A stretch of DNA of 64,000 nt from positions 124,001 to 188,000 of the forward strand of contig JAHBWY010000002.1 of the NCBI GenBank assembly GCA_019636735.1. The letters are read 5' to 3'. Under the pieces are notes generated by a model. It did no database searches. It was not told the origin of the DNA and saw nothing but the letters and a program-made list of their open reading frames with translations. A program made the position numbers and the translations under genes. The DNA comes from Phycisphaeraceae bacterium (GTDB taxonomy: Bacteria > Planctomycetota > Phycisphaerae > Phycisphaerales > SM1A02). Of the stretch, positions 47,566 through 57,194 are shown one piece after another. The first letter of the stretch is position 1. The number at the start of each line of letters is the position of its first letter.

Positions 47566-48256
47566 GGGGAGCGGTGCGAGGCCGTCCGTTTGAGAACATG
47601 GTCTGCATCGAGCCCGGCCGAACGCCGATGCAACGACCATGTCCACGCTGAGTTCTTCGCAGGAGTGGCCTCGGCGGAGTCGATCGATGACCGGATCCCG
47701 GAGTGACTCAGCCCGATCCGCCGCCCGCGCGCCGTCAACACTGGTCAAGTTGAGTCCGAGTTCGCTCGGACCTCGACCCGTGGAGAGTTGCCACACGAGC
47801 TCCCATGTCCAGCGCAATCAGCACTCCGAACGCTCATGGCCCGAGTGGCGCGATTCCGGGCCCCTCCCGTTTCGTCGCGCAGCGCATCAGGTGGACGATC
47901 GATCGCCGCCCCGCCGCGCCGCGTGATGACCGCTGTCGGGTCTGATAGCCCATCGTGACTCTCCAAGAACTCGCGCCTCCACACCGCGACATATTGGTCA
48001 CCGACAACGCTCTGAGAGCCCCTTTGCGGCTGGCCCAGAACTCGCGCAGCCTTCAGCCAACTCCGCTTTCGCAGCATTGCGTCGACGATCGAGTGGCGGC
48101 TTCTCCGAGGCCGCTCTCGCTCGCCCCTTTCGGGTCGTTCGTCCTCACACGGACCTTCCTCGCTCAGTCTCGGAAACGCGGGGTTCTGAAATGGTCTCTT
48201 CGGGACGCAGAAGGGCCAATGACCGGTCGGAAGCTCGATTCACTTGAGATTCGGGC
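47566..48256. other. 690-bp intergenic region without a supported gene
   Basis: This lies between divergent mqnE and the secretome block. Open frames here show no family features, signal peptides or ribosome binding sites. It marks the boundary between housekeeping genes and the secreted-protein block. No clear repeat or strong hairpin was seen. Confidence 0.4.
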
Positions 48257-48262
48257 TATCCT
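48257..48262 (+). promoter_or_regulatory. -10-like hexamer before the EEP-dockerin gene
   Basis: TATCCT ends 6 nt before the ATG at 48269, indicating a leaderless message. It probably drives the three overlapping genes 48269-53238. Confidence 0.45.
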
Positions 48263-48268
48263 GCGTGG

Positions 48269-50110
48269 ATGCGATGGAGACTTCTGATCGCCACCATCGC
48301 CGCTGCGGCGGCCGTCGCGATGCCCGTGCACTCGCAGGTTCGCGTGGCGTTCTTCAATGTGGCTGGTCTTCAGGGGTCCAATGACGCCATCGCGCATGTG
48401 ATTGCTGAGATTCACGCGGACCAGAGTCGCGGTTTTGCCATTCCCGCCGATGTCCTCGTCTTCACCGAGGTGCGACAGGTCAACCTCGCGCCCCTGATCG
48501 GCATCGTGAATGCGGCCGCGCCCCCCGGAGTGAGCTACTCCCTCGGCACCTTCACCACCAGTCCGTCAGAAGATCAGGCGACCGGTGCGAACGCGATCTT
48601 CCTTCGCAATGGCCGAGTGTTCGAGCTGCCCGCAGGACACAAGGACATCTTCACCGGTGCGGGCCGAAACACCGATCGATGGTGGCTTCAACTCGTCGGA
48701 TACTCCTCGCCACAGGCCCGCTTCTATGTCTATGGCTCGCACCTCCGAGCGTCGAGCGGAAGTGCCAACGAGCAGCAGCGCCTCGAGGGTGTGCAGGCGA
48801 TCCGCACCGACGCCGATGCGCTGCCAGCGAACACGCCCATCATCTACACGGGGGATATGAACTTCTACACGGCGAATGAGAGCGGCTACCAGTGGTGGAT
48901 CTCGGTCCCCGGCAACGGCATTGCGGTCGATGTTCAGCCGGGCGAATGGACCGGCATCGTCAACGCGATCAAGCACACTCAGTCGCCACGCAGCGTCACG
49001 GGGGGCGGACTCATCGGTGGCGGCATGGATGATCGATTCGACATGCACCTCTTCTCAACGACGATGGTCGACGGGGCCGGTCTCGCGGTCATTCCCGACA
49101 CCTATCGATCGTTCGGAAACGATGGCCTGAAGTGGAAGAAGGCCATCAATGATGGCAACAACTTCTACTTCCCCGGACAACTTGCTCGATCGAATGCTCT
49201 GGCCGATGCGCTGTTCGATGCCAGCGACCATGTGCCGGTGGTGGTCGATCTCCAACTGCCTGCCGTGCACGAGTCGTGGCTTGCCGCACAGCCGGGCAAG
49301 GTCATCAGGAATGCGAGCGTGGCGGTTGAATTGCGAACATGGAATGCCGTGAGCGTGGTCTCGCCCCTGGGCGTCGATCCGCTCAGCTTCGTCGCCGTGG
49401 GACAAGGGGCCGTGGTGGGGAATGTCTCGGCGCAGGCGCCGATCCAGCCGAACTTCTCGAGTTGGCTCTTCCCGGTCAACACTTCCGTGGTCGGGCCACT
49501 CAACGGAGGCGTGCTGGTGACCACCCCCAACGAGGCGGTGCAGAACTCAGCGTTGCAGCTTCCGGTCATTGGGAGCGTGGTGCGCCCTGCGAATGCGAGC
49601 TTCTCGCCGAACACGAAGGTGGCCTCGACGACGGCGTCCTTCTCCATTCCATCAGGGGACGGAGTGGTCGAGCTTCCGGTGTCGGTGTTCAACTTCAACT
49701 TCGACTCAAACCAGGCGATGCTGGATGTCGATGCAACGAACCTTCAGAATGGTCATCGTGCATTCTCGGTGATGCAGGGAAGCTCATTCGGCATCGGCAG
49801 CACGCCCGGCACGGTGAAGTTCGGCTTCAACCTCGCGGGGCTCACACCCGGGACCTATTCGAGGCAGGCGTTCCTCACCTGCACCGATGAGAACATTCCC
49901 GGCGAAGAGGTCTCGTTCCTGTCGCTGACACTTTCGGTGACGGTGACGCCACCCGCGATTCCCGGCGACCTCAATGGCGATGGCGTGGTCAACGGCGCGG
50001 ACCTCGCCGTGCTGCTGGGGCAGTGGGGCACGGCAGGGAGCGCCGATCTCAACGGCGACGGCGTGGTGAATGGCGCCGATGTCGCGATTCTCCTTGGATT
50101 CTGGAGCTGA
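48269..50110 (+). CDS. secreted endonuclease/exonuclease/phosphatase-fold protein with dockerin-like tag
   Basis: 613 residues. Signal peptide 1-22 (LLIATIAAAAAVAMPVHSQ). Residues 23-335 have the EEP metal-dependent fold: VRVAFFNVAGLQ, VLVFTEVRQ (Glu), VYGSHLRASSG, IIYTGDMNFY and the terminal DASDHVPVVVDLQ. Such enzymes cleave nucleic acids or phosphoesters; the substrate is open. Residues 340-555 form beta-sandwich-like domains. The last 48 residues are a dockerin-like doublet (DLNGDGVVNGADLAVLLG, then DLNGDGVVNGADVAILLG) with calcium-loop Asp/Asn residues. No cohesin is seen in the window, so the doublet may serve surface attachment or sorting. The next gene starts directly after the stop. 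Confidence 0.82.
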   Translation: MRWRLLIATIAAAAAVAMPVHSQVRVAFFNVAGLQGSNDAIAHVIAEIHADQSRGFAIPADVLVFTEVRQVNLAPLIGIVNAAAPPGVSYSLGTFTTSPSEDQATGANAIFLRNGRVFELPAGHKDIFTGAGRNTDRWWLQLVGYSSPQARFYVYGSHLRASSGSANEQQRLEGVQAIRTDADALPANTPIIYTGDMNFYTANESGYQWWISVPGNGIAVDVQPGEWTGIVNAIKHTQSPRSVTGGGLIGGGMDDRFDMHLFSTTMVDGAGLAVIPDTYRSFGNDGLKWKKAINDGNNFYFPGQLARSNALADALFDASDHVPVVVDLQLPAVHESWLAAQPGKVIRNASVAVELRTWNAVSVVSPLGVDPLSFVAVGQGAVVGNVSAQAPIQPNFSSWLFPVNTSVVGPLNGGVLVTTPNEAVQNSALQLPVIGSVVRPANASFSPNTKVASTTASFSIPSGDGVVELPVSVFNFNFDSNQAMLDVDATNLQNGHRAFSVMQGSSFGIGSTPGTVKFGFNLAGLTPGTYSRQAFLTCTDENIPGEEVSFLSLTLSVTVTPPAIPGDLNGDGVVNGADLAVLLGQWGTAGSADLNGDGVVNGADVAILLGFWS

Positions 50111-52333
50111 ATGAGCATGCATGATGCATTGACCCGAGCGCTGGCCGCGGCCGCTTCCCTCGCCTTGTCGCTGCCCGTGCTGGCGGTGGATCTCTCCGTG
50201 GCCTCGATCGAGGTCACACAAGGCTTTCAGAACGGCTCGACGACCTTGGTCGGGGGCCGATCCACCATGGTCAGGGCCAAAGTCGCCATCAGCGGAAGCG
50301 CCGGCCCCGTGCAGGGTGTCGATGCGGTGCTCCGCATGTTCGTGAACGGAGTGGAGTCATCGGCCGGCCCCTTCTATTCGATGAACGGACCGATCGTGGC
50401 GCCGCTTTCGCCGAGTTCTGGCGCACTCGAGCACACGCTGAATTTCATCGTGGTCCCGCCTGTCTCCGGACAGGTCAGCTTCCGCATCCTGGTCAATCCG
50501 ACGGCGAGCGTCACCGAGACGAACACCGCGAACAACCTCTTCATCTCGGGGAACTATGCCTTCGTCTGCCGGGCCGTGGTTGATCTGGCGTATGTCGCCA
50601 TCAACTACACGCCGAGTGGCGGACTTCCGCCGCTTGACATGATGGAGCCGGGTAGCGCCGACAACTTCCTTCGGGGGATCTTCGCCGTCGGTGACTGGAA
50701 CTACCACCGCTCGCCGCTTGGTGCCCTGACTTGGACGCAGAATGTGAACAACACCGGGTCGGCGCTTCTGAACGCTCTCGCGGACATCCGCAATGTGCAG
50801 ATTCCGAATGCCGGTTACGGCAAGCCCGAGTTCGTCTACGGGTTTCTTCCCGGGAATCCTTATTCGGGCAATGGACTCGCCAACGGCGTGCCGGGAATCG
50901 TCGCCTTTGGCAACACGACAGAGAATCGTTGGCAGCGCACCTTCGCGCATGAGATCGGCCACCTCTGGGGCCTTGCTCACAACAGCGCCACCATCGGCCA
51001 GCCGTCGGTGGATGTGGAACACCACCTGAAGGACCCCCTCGGTCTGCCGCAACTTCATGCATCGACCAAGAGCGATGTGATGGTGGCGGGACTGCTGACC
51101 CCGGCAGCATGGGTGGCGGCGGGAACCTACAACAAGTGCTTGAGTGATCCGCGATCGCAGTGCAGCAGCGCCGCGGGCCCGGATGGCGACGGAGATGGTG
51201 GCGACTCCGATGCTCGTGGCCGTGAGGTGCCCTGTCTTCGAGTGGCCGGTGTGCTGACCCATCAGGATCGAAGCGTGGCGCTTGATCCGATCTTCGTCTT
51301 TGACCAGGCGCGGCCGACCGTTGATGACCCGGCGGGCGATGTGGCGATCGAAGCCCTCGATGCGGCTGGTCGCGTGGTGCACCGCGTGCGCCTCCGGACG
51401 GACACGATGCGCGAGTCATGCTGCGGCACCGGACGCCTGAATGCCACCGCGCCGATCTACGCGCTTCTGCCGAAGCCCGATGCCGGAGTGCGCGTGGATC
51501 GCGTGGTCATTCGAGACCTCGCGCCAGCGGCGCAGGGGCGGGTGATGACCTCGCGCGTGCGCTCGGCGCAAGCGCCAAGGGCCGAGATCACTTCGGCGTG
51601 GCCCGCGATCGCCGCGCCCGCACCGCAGGGCGGAGCGTGGAAGGCGAACCCGATCGAGGTGACATGGAGCGCGACCGATGACGATGGCGACGACCTCAGC
51701 TTCATGCTCCTCTACAGTCCGAACGGGGGAGGCCGGTGGGCGCCGGTCTCTGTAAATCCCCAGGGCGAGTCGATCATCTTCGACCCGAGTGGACTCCCCG
51801 GCGCCGAGCCGGGCCGCGGTCTTCTGCGGCTCTTGGTCAGCGATGGATTCAACACTTCCGTCGCCGAGCGCCCCATCGAGTCGCTCTTCATGCAGCTCAA
51901 TCCGCCCGATGTGCACATCCTCTCTCCGAACGCCGACACCTATTGGCGCGGAGCCAGCGTCGTGCTGCACGCGTCGGGATGGGATCTCGAAGATGAGTAC
52001 CTTCCGGGGTCGGCCTTCTCGTGGTGGAGTGATCGAGATGGCCCACTGGGCGTTGGCCGGTTGCTCACGACGCGGAGCCTTTCACCGGGCGACCATCAGA
52101 TCTCGGTGATCGGCATCGACTCCGACGGCATGACGACGACGCGCGTCATCGCCATCACGATCTCACCTCGAAGCATTCCTACCGCTGACATCGACGGCAA
52201 TGGCCTCGTGGATGGCGCCGATCTCGCGATGCTGCTCGGGAACTGGGGCAACTTCGGTGTGGGTGACCTGAACTTCGATGGTGTCGTCGATGGTCAGGAC
52301 CTCTCCATCCTGCTTGGAAACTGGACGCCATGA
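50111..52333 (+). CDS. secreted zinc metalloprotease with dockerin-like tag
   Basis: 740 residues; ATG directly follows the preceding stop. Signal peptide 1-25 (SLALSLPVLA). Residues 26-150 resemble a CARDB-type adhesion domain (VDAVLRMFVNGVES, VTETNTANNLF). The zinc site HEIGHLWGLAH (His280, Glu281, His284, His290) is a metzincin HExxHxxGxxH motif, with a candidate Met-turn near SDVMVAG. The C-terminal half has Ig-like beta domains (EVTWSATDDDGDDLSFML). It ends with a dockerin-like doublet, DIDGNGLVDGADLAMLLG and DLNFDGVVDGQDLSILLG. It probably degrades extracellular protein. Confidence 0.82.
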   Translation: MSMHDALTRALAAAASLALSLPVLAVDLSVASIEVTQGFQNGSTTLVGGRSTMVRAKVAISGSAGPVQGVDAVLRMFVNGVESSAGPFYSMNGPIVAPLSPSSGALEHTLNFIVVPPVSGQVSFRILVNPTASVTETNTANNLFISGNYAFVCRAVVDLAYVAINYTPSGGLPPLDMMEPGSADNFLRGIFAVGDWNYHRSPLGALTWTQNVNNTGSALLNALADIRNVQIPNAGYGKPEFVYGFLPGNPYSGNGLANGVPGIVAFGNTTENRWQRTFAHEIGHLWGLAHNSATIGQPSVDVEHHLKDPLGLPQLHASTKSDVMVAGLLTPAAWVAAGTYNKCLSDPRSQCSSAAGPDGDGDGGDSDARGREVPCLRVAGVLTHQDRSVALDPIFVFDQARPTVDDPAGDVAIEALDAAGRVVHRVRLRTDTMRESCCGTGRLNATAPIYALLPKPDAGVRVDRVVIRDLAPAAQGRVMTSRVRSAQAPRAEITSAWPAIAAPAPQGGAWKANPIEVTWSATDDDGDDLSFMLLYSPNGGGRWAPVSVNPQGESIIFDPSGLPGAEPGRGLLRLLVSDGFNTSVAERPIESLFMQLNPPDVHILSPNADTYWRGASVVLHASGWDLEDEYLPGSAFSWWSDRDGPLGVGRLLTTRSLSPGDHQISVIGIDSDGMTTTRVIAITISPRSIPTADIDGNGLVDGADLAMLLGNWGNFGVGDLNFDGVVDGQDLSILLGNWTP

Positions 52334-53238
52334 AGTTCAACCACGCGCGCTCTCCTTTTCTGTTCGGGCGCACTCTGACTCGAAGCCGGACGGCAACTGC
52401 GCTCATCGTCGCGGCGCTGACCTCTGGCGGTGTCGCAACCTCGGTTCAAGGCGGTTCCATCTCGGTCTTGTGCAATCGCGACACCACGCTCATTCAGCCT
52501 GACTCGGGTGGGCAGGAGTTGAGCCTCGGGCAGGCGTGGCAGGTGTTCGCCGGTCGGGTCGGACCAAACGGTGGCGGGACCATTCGTCGCGGACTCATGC
52601 GCTTCCCGGTCGATGCAGTTCCTGCCGGGAGCATCGTGACCTCGGTCGAGGTGCATCTCTACATGAGCATGGGACAGGGCGGCGCTCAACTCATTTCACT
52701 CCGCCGCTGCCTGAACGACTGGGGTGAGGGTGTCAGCTTCGGCTATGGCGGCGGCGGCGTGAACCCTGCTCCCGGCGATGTCACCTGGACGAAGCGCTTC
52801 TGGCCGGACATTCCGTGGACCACGCCAGGCGGGGATTTCGTCGCTCAGGCGAGCGTGACCAAGAGCGTGAATGATCAGAACTGGTATGTCTTCGGATCGA
52901 CGCCAGACCTGGTGGCCGATGTGCAGTCATGGGTCGATGGTGTGAACGAGAACTTTGGCTGGGTCATCACCGGCAACGAAGTGACCATGAAGACCGCGAA
53001 GCGGTTCGAAGCCAGGAACACCCCTTCAGTTGGTTGGCGGCCATTCATGGTGGTGAACTTCGAACTGCCGCCAGTCATCGGCGATGTCAATGGCGATGGC
53101 GTGGTCAACGGCGCCGATATCGCCGAGATCCTCGGCCACTGGGGCGTGTGCGGACAGACCCCATGTGTCGGCGACCTCGACGGCAACGGGGTCGTGGACG
53201 GTGCGGACCTCGCCGTGGTCCTGGGTCATTGGTCCTGA
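52330..53238 (+). CDS. secreted DNRLRE-like protein with dockerin-like tag
   Basis: 302 residues overlapping the protease gene by 4 nt. The signal region is long, with a basic start and a hydrophobic core near residues 22-40. Residues 45-245 look like a DNRLRE/CBM96-type domain: DTTLIQPDSGGQELSLG, RRGLMRFPVDAVPAGSIVTS, VEVHLYMSM. In other bacteria these beta-sandwiches bind polysaccharide or decorate surface proteins. The C-terminus is a dockerin-like doublet with DVNGDGVVNGADIAEILG and DLDGNGVVDGADLAVVLG, separated by a cysteine pair (CGQTPC). With the two genes upstream it forms a three-gene, translationally coupled unit. Confidence 0.8.
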   Translation: MKFNHARSPFLFGRTLTRSRTATALIVAALTSGGVATSVQGGSISVLCNRDTTLIQPDSGGQELSLGQAWQVFAGRVGPNGGGTIRRGLMRFPVDAVPAGSIVTSVEVHLYMSMGQGGAQLISLRRCLNDWGEGVSFGYGGGGVNPAPGDVTWTKRFWPDIPWTTPGGDFVAQASVTKSVNDQNWYVFGSTPDLVADVQSWVDGVNENFGWVITGNEVTMKTAKRFEARNTPSVGWRPFMVVNFELPPVIGDVNGDGVVNGADIAEILGHWGVCGQTPCVGDLDGNGVVDGADLAVVLGHWS

Positions 53239-53291
53239 AGTCACCCGGGCCGGTTTACACGATCACAACGCAGATCAAACGAACTCTTGTC

Positions 53292-53338
53292 GAGCCCCGC
53301 GCACGGGCTCAGGCATGGTGAGCCTACTTTTTGGCTCA
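53292..53338 (+). terminator. two tandem hairpins after the three-gene unit
   Basis: GAGCCC (53292-53297) pairs with GGGCTC (53305-53310). TGAGCC (53319-53324) pairs with GGCTCA (53333-53338) around a TACTTTTT loop. They lie between the DNRLRE gene stop and the next gene and probably end the upstream transcript. Stems are only 6 bp, so confidence is moderate. Confidence 0.4.
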
Positions 53339-53367
53339 TTCCAACCGTGCCCCTCCAGGAGTTCTTC

Positions 53368-55131
53368 ATGCCCCGCGTGTCTGTCGTTGTTCTCTCCCTC
53401 TCGACCCTCGTTTGTGCCACCTCCGCTCTCGCGAAGGACATCATTCTCAACGAGTGGAATTGCGTCGGCAGCCAGAAGTGGCTCGGCAATCCCGGCTCCC
53501 CCAATGCGGGCTGCCCCATGCCCGACGGTCCCGCCGGCGTGAACTGCTCGAACAACGACGACTCATTCTTCGGGCGCGTGATGGGTAACGGCGGCGATTG
53601 GATCGAGCTCGTCATCATCAAGGACAACATGGATCTCCGCGGGTGGAAGATCCAGTGGGTGGAGTGGCTGGAGACGGACGCCGACGGGGTGACGGACATC
53701 TGGGTGGGAATCCCCTCGGTTCCGCAGGGCGAGATCATCTTCACGAACGACCCGAAGTGGAGCAATCTGCGCAAGGGAACGATCCTCACGATCACCGAGC
53801 GAGGGACGGCCGCAGGTGGGCTCGATACTGATTTCAGCTTCGACCCCTGCAACGGTGACTGGTGGATCAATGCCTGCGCCGATGACACGCAATACATCAT
53901 CTGCAACGCCAATGTCTGTGACGCCGGTCCTCCACTCGACTGCACGGACCCGTTCGATGTCGGCAACGGCGACTGGCAGGCGCGCATTCTCGATGCGCAG
54001 GGCAACATCCATGTCGGACTCGTGGGCGAGGGGGCACCGGGCTGGTCCGGCAGTGGAGTCAACAGCCGTGAAGTCGTGAAGCTCCGGCAGGATCCGAGCA
54101 CGGCCATCAATGAGTTCAGTGACTACCGCGGGGGCGACTCGAGCACTTTCGGAGGCCCAAACTCCTGGACGAACCCCGCCAACCAGTGCCGGACCTACCA
54201 GAACTTCACCGCGCTTCGAGCAAGTGTCTACGCCGACCTCTGCTCCGGCTGCAATCTGATCTGGCTGAACGAGTACAACGCCGTCAAGTCGGACAACTTC
54301 CTCAACGGCGGCAATTCCTCGCAGGACAGCCAGAACGGCTTCGCCTCAGACTCCTTCTTCGGCCGCGTGCAAGGCAACGGCGGTGACTGGTTTGAGCTCG
54401 TCGTCAGCATCAACAACCTCGACCTTCGCAACTGGTCGTTCCGCTGGCAGGAAGTCGAGGGCGGCAAGGAGGGTGAGATCTTCCTCACCAATCACCCCTT
54501 CTGGTCGAACCTGCCGGCCGGGCGCATCCTGACCTTCATCGAGCGCACCTCCGCGCAGGGCGGTCTGGACACGAATCTCAACGCCGGGCCGAACTGGTCG
54601 AACATCAACACCTTCGACACGGCGCTGATCGCCGGGACCACGGGAAGCGCCCCAGGCCATGTCTCCGGTCGCTTCACGACCAGCAACGACAAGTGGCGGA
54701 TTGAGATCCGCAACGCGATCGGCGAGGTGGTGGTGCCGTGGGCCGGTGAGGGCAGTCCGCACTACTACCGAGGTGGCGTCTCGAGCACTGAAGTCTGCCG
54801 GCTCCGCGAGAATGCGACATCGACGATCGATGCGTCGAGCGCGTATGACGACTCGGCGGCGTCGAGCACCTTCGGGGCGCCGAACACCTGGCTGAATTGC
54901 CCGAGCCCGGCGCTCGTGACGCAGAGCTTCGCCACGCTCCTCTCGACCGCCTGCACCTTCGTTCCGCCCTGTGGCGCTGGCGATGTCAATTGCGACGGCA
55001 TCGTCAACGGCGCCGATATCGCGATCGTGCTCGGGAGCTGGGGACCGTGCGTCGGCTGCGCGGCGGATCTCAACGGCGACGGTGTGGTGAACGGCGCCGA
55101 CATCGCCATCGTTCTCGGTAACTGGGGCTGA
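53368..55131 (+). CDS. secreted protein with two lamin-tail-like repeats and dockerin-like tag
   Basis: 587 residues. An AGGAG Shine-Dalgarno precedes the ATG at 53368. Signal peptide 1-22 (VVLSLSTLVCATSALA). The protein is an internal duplication: residues about 24-290 and 290-535 both contain LNE(W/Y)N, DSFFGRV-x-GNGGDW-x-ELV, a GWKIQW or NWSFRW strand, a (F/L)TN-P-WSNL strand and TERGTAAGGLDT or IERTSAQGGLDT. These features match lamin-tail domains found in bacterial surface proteins and nucleases. The C-terminal 53 residues are a dockerin-like doublet that is nearly identical to the one at the end of the 57195 gene. No catalytic motif is visible; adhesion or scaffold roles are possible. 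Confidence 0.8.
   Translation: MPRVSVVVLSLSTLVCATSALAKDIILNEWNCVGSQKWLGNPGSPNAGCPMPDGPAGVNCSNNDDSFFGRVMGNGGDWIELVIIKDNMDLRGWKIQWVEWLETDADGVTDIWVGIPSVPQGEIIFTNDPKWSNLRKGTILTITERGTAAGGLDTDFSFDPCNGDWWINACADDTQYIICNANVCDAGPPLDCTDPFDVGNGDWQARILDAQGNIHVGLVGEGAPGWSGSGVNSREVVKLRQDPSTAINEFSDYRGGDSSTFGGPNSWTNPANQCRTYQNFTALRASVYADLCSGCNLIWLNEYNAVKSDNFLNGGNSSQDSQNGFASDSFFGRVQGNGGDWFELVVSINNLDLRNWSFRWQEVEGGKEGEIFLTNHPFWSNLPAGRILTFIERTSAQGGLDTNLNAGPNWSNINTFDTALIAGTTGSAPGHVSGRFTTSNDKWRIEIRNAIGEVVVPWAGEGSPHYYRGGVSSTEVCRLRENATSTIDASSAYDDSAASSTFGAPNTWLNCPSPALVTQSFATLLSTACTFVPPCGAGDVNCDGIVNGADIAIVLGSWGPCVGCAADLNGDGVVNGADIAIVLGNWG
54970..55131 (+). repeat. dockerin-like tag, copy 1 of a near-identical pair
   Basis: This segment encodes 53 residues plus stop (starting CGAGDVNCDG, ending VLGNWG). 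The protein it encodes differs from that of 57930-58091 at only two positions, although the rest of the two proteins is unrelated. This points to recent copying of the tag. Confidence 0.8.
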
Positions 55132-55188
55132 TCTGTTCCGGCCGGAACCACTCGCACCTTCGTCATCGAACATCGAGGTTCATCACTC

Positions 55189-56052
55189 ATGCGCGCCAGG
55201 TCTTCATCAACACCGCCACGCGGCTTCACCATCATTGAAATGCTCGCAGTGGTCGGAATCATCGTGCTGCTGATGGCGCTGCTCTTTCCCGCCATCGGCA
55301 TGGTCCAGCGCTCCAGCCGCGCCGAGGTGAGCAAGTCCAACCTCCGCCAGTGGGGGGTGGGCACCATCGGCTACATCAATCTGAATCAGGATGCCCTTCC
55401 ATGGGAAGGCATGAAGGACATCGGCGACATGCCGCTCAACCTCCAGGAGCGGCGCTGGTGGGCGAACGCGATTCCCCCGTTCGTCGGCCAGAAGCCCTAC
55501 CGCGACATCGTCGAAGATGCCTATCAGAAGGGCACGATGGTCCCCACCGAGGACAGCGGCGGCATCTTCATCGATCCGGCGGCGGTGCATGAAGGCGACG
55601 CGCCATTCGCGTTCGGGCAGCCCGGTCCGAGCGGTGCACGACGCTCGTTCTACTTCAACTATGTGCCCAACTCGCAGCTCAACAACACCTACCTCAACAA
55701 GTACAACATCGCCCAGTTCACGCCGAACCAGGTGATGCGGATGTCGCACATCTCGATCCCCTCATCGACCATCCTGATGCTCGAGATGCGGGCCAATCGC
55801 AACGAGCTGCCCGGGAACGACCCGCACTTCAATCGCGATCTGCGGCGTCATCGCTCCGACTGGAAGCGCTTCGCGGCACGCCACTTCAATGGTGGCCACA
55901 TGATGTTTGCGGATGGAAGCGTGCGGCATGTGGTCAACCTCGACGCCATTACGAACATCCAGGGCAACACCGATCCGAACTTCCCCAACGGCGACTGGAA
56001 CCACCCTGATCGGATCTGGGATCCGCTTGGGCCGGCGCTCGATGACAATTGA
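55189..56052 (+). CDS. prepilin-like protein with H-X9-DG-type C-terminal motif
   Basis: 287 residues. The N-terminal signal RGFTIIEMLAVVGIIVLLMA is type IV prepilin-like, with Glu at mature position 5; a GAGG precedes the ATG at 55189. The body has KSNLRQWGVGTIGYINLNQ after the helix, and the C-terminal FNGGHMMFADGSVRHV, an H-x6-DG variant of the planctomycete prepilin H-X9-DG processing motif. It is a surface or pseudopilus component, placed among secreted-protein genes, and could be linked to their export or display. Confidence 0.82.
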   Translation: MRARSSSTPPRGFTIIEMLAVVGIIVLLMALLFPAIGMVQRSSRAEVSKSNLRQWGVGTIGYINLNQDALPWEGMKDIGDMPLNLQERRWWANAIPPFVGQKPYRDIVEDAYQKGTMVPTEDSGGIFIDPAAVHEGDAPFAFGQPGPSGARRSFYFNYVPNSQLNNTYLNKYNIAQFTPNQVMRMSHISIPSSTILMLEMRANRNELPGNDPHFNRDLRRHRSDWKRFAARHFNGGHMMFADGSVRHVVNLDAITNIQGNTDPNFPNGDWNHPDRIWDPLGPALDDN

Positions 56053-56194
56053 ACGACGGTCAAGAATCGATCAACCTCGGCGGAATCACGCGTTCTAAGC
56101 CGTATCTGAACAGTCGTTGGTCACACTTGGGTCATTGAGCGGCCAGCGAAGGCCGCCAGTGTGTGAGTCCTTTCATTCAATGGAGAGAGAAGAA

Positions 56195-56923
56195 ATGCGT
56201 CTGATTGCAATTGGAATCGTGGCCACCGTGACGGCCATCGCGAGCGCCGACTACAACCCCGGCACGCTCACCCAGTGGGACTTCAACGGGCCTTCGGCCA
56301 CCACCGTTCCCGGTGGCGCGCTGAGCCCCTCGACCTCGCTGGGCTTCGGCACCGCGTCGCTCATCGGCGGCACGACGGCCACCTTCGCGAGCGGCACCGC
56401 GAATGGCGGATCGACGGATCCGGTGACGACCACCCCGCCGAACTACGGCTGGAATGTCACGACCTTCGCGGCCCAGGGCCAGGAGAACAACCAGCGCGGC
56501 GTGCAGTTCGATGTGTCCACCGTCGGCTGGGACAAGATCGTGGTGAGCTGGGATCAGCGTCACTCGAACACCTCGAGCCGCTTCGTTCAGTTCCTCTACT
56601 CGCTCGATGGCGTGAACTACACGAACGCGGGCCTCGCCAACGATGGCATTTTCGAGGGTCCGGCAGGCGACACCTGGTTCAACAACCGCGCCGTTGACCT
56701 GTCGAACATTGCCGGCGCCGCCGACAATGCGAACTTCTCGTTCCGCATCGTGGCAACTTTCGGCCCGGCGGGCGGCTATGTCGCGTCGAACACCGGCAGC
56801 AACTACCAAGGCACGGGTACCTGGCGCTTCGACATGGTGACCGTCAGCGGCAACTTCATTCCGGCTCCGGGCGCGATTGCGCTGCTCGGCCTTGCCGGTC
56901 TCGTTGCCCGCCGTCGTCGCTGA
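56195..56923 (+). CDS. PEP-CTERM-like anchored protein, copy A
   Basis: 242 residues. The ATG at 56195 has GGAGAGAGAAGAA just upstream. Signal peptide 1-17 (LIAIGIVATVTAIASA). The ectodomain begins DYNPGTLTQWDFNGPS and contains NYGWNVTTFA, GWDKIVVSWDQRHSN, FLYSLDGVNY and TGTWRFDMVTVSGNF, a beta-sandwich of unknown binding activity. The tail PAPGAIALLGLAGLVARRRR is a PEP-CTERM-like exosortase sorting signal: a short motif, a hydrophobic helix and an Arg cluster. It is a close paralogue of the 58590 gene, of exactly the same length. No exosortase is in the window. Confidence 0.85.
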   Translation: MRLIAIGIVATVTAIASADYNPGTLTQWDFNGPSATTVPGGALSPSTSLGFGTASLIGGTTATFASGTANGGSTDPVTTTPPNYGWNVTTFAAQGQENNQRGVQFDVSTVGWDKIVVSWDQRHSNTSSRFVQFLYSLDGVNYTNAGLANDGIFEGPAGDTWFNNRAVDLSNIAGAADNANFSFRIVATFGPAGGYVASNTGSNYQGTGTWRFDMVTVSGNFIPAPGAIALLGLAGLVARRRR

Positions 56924-56973
56924 GATCATTGCGTTCAACGCCAACTCCGGGTTGGCGGTGAAACGAAGACACC

Positions 56974-57003
56974 AGGGGCCGTACGCGAGAGCGTGCGGCC
57001 CCT
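56974..57003 (+). terminator. intrinsic terminator after copy A
   Basis: A 13-bp stem (56974-56986 with 56991-57003, one G-T pair) closed by a GAGA tetraloop and followed by TTGTCGTT. It lies 50 nt after the stop of the 56195 gene. Confidence 0.75.
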
Positions 57004-57194
57004 TGTCGTTGGCGATGGCAGCGCCTGCGTCGATCGGCAAGCCGGCGTCGGCGTGACCACTCGTGTCGGTCTGCGATTGGACGGAGCCATCACTCGATCT
57101 CAACCGTGCCTGAACACTGCGTTGCCATAGTGGCCAGCGTGCGAGTGGCAGGGTGCCGCCGCATGTGTCAATTACGGAGTTGAGGAGATCCCCC

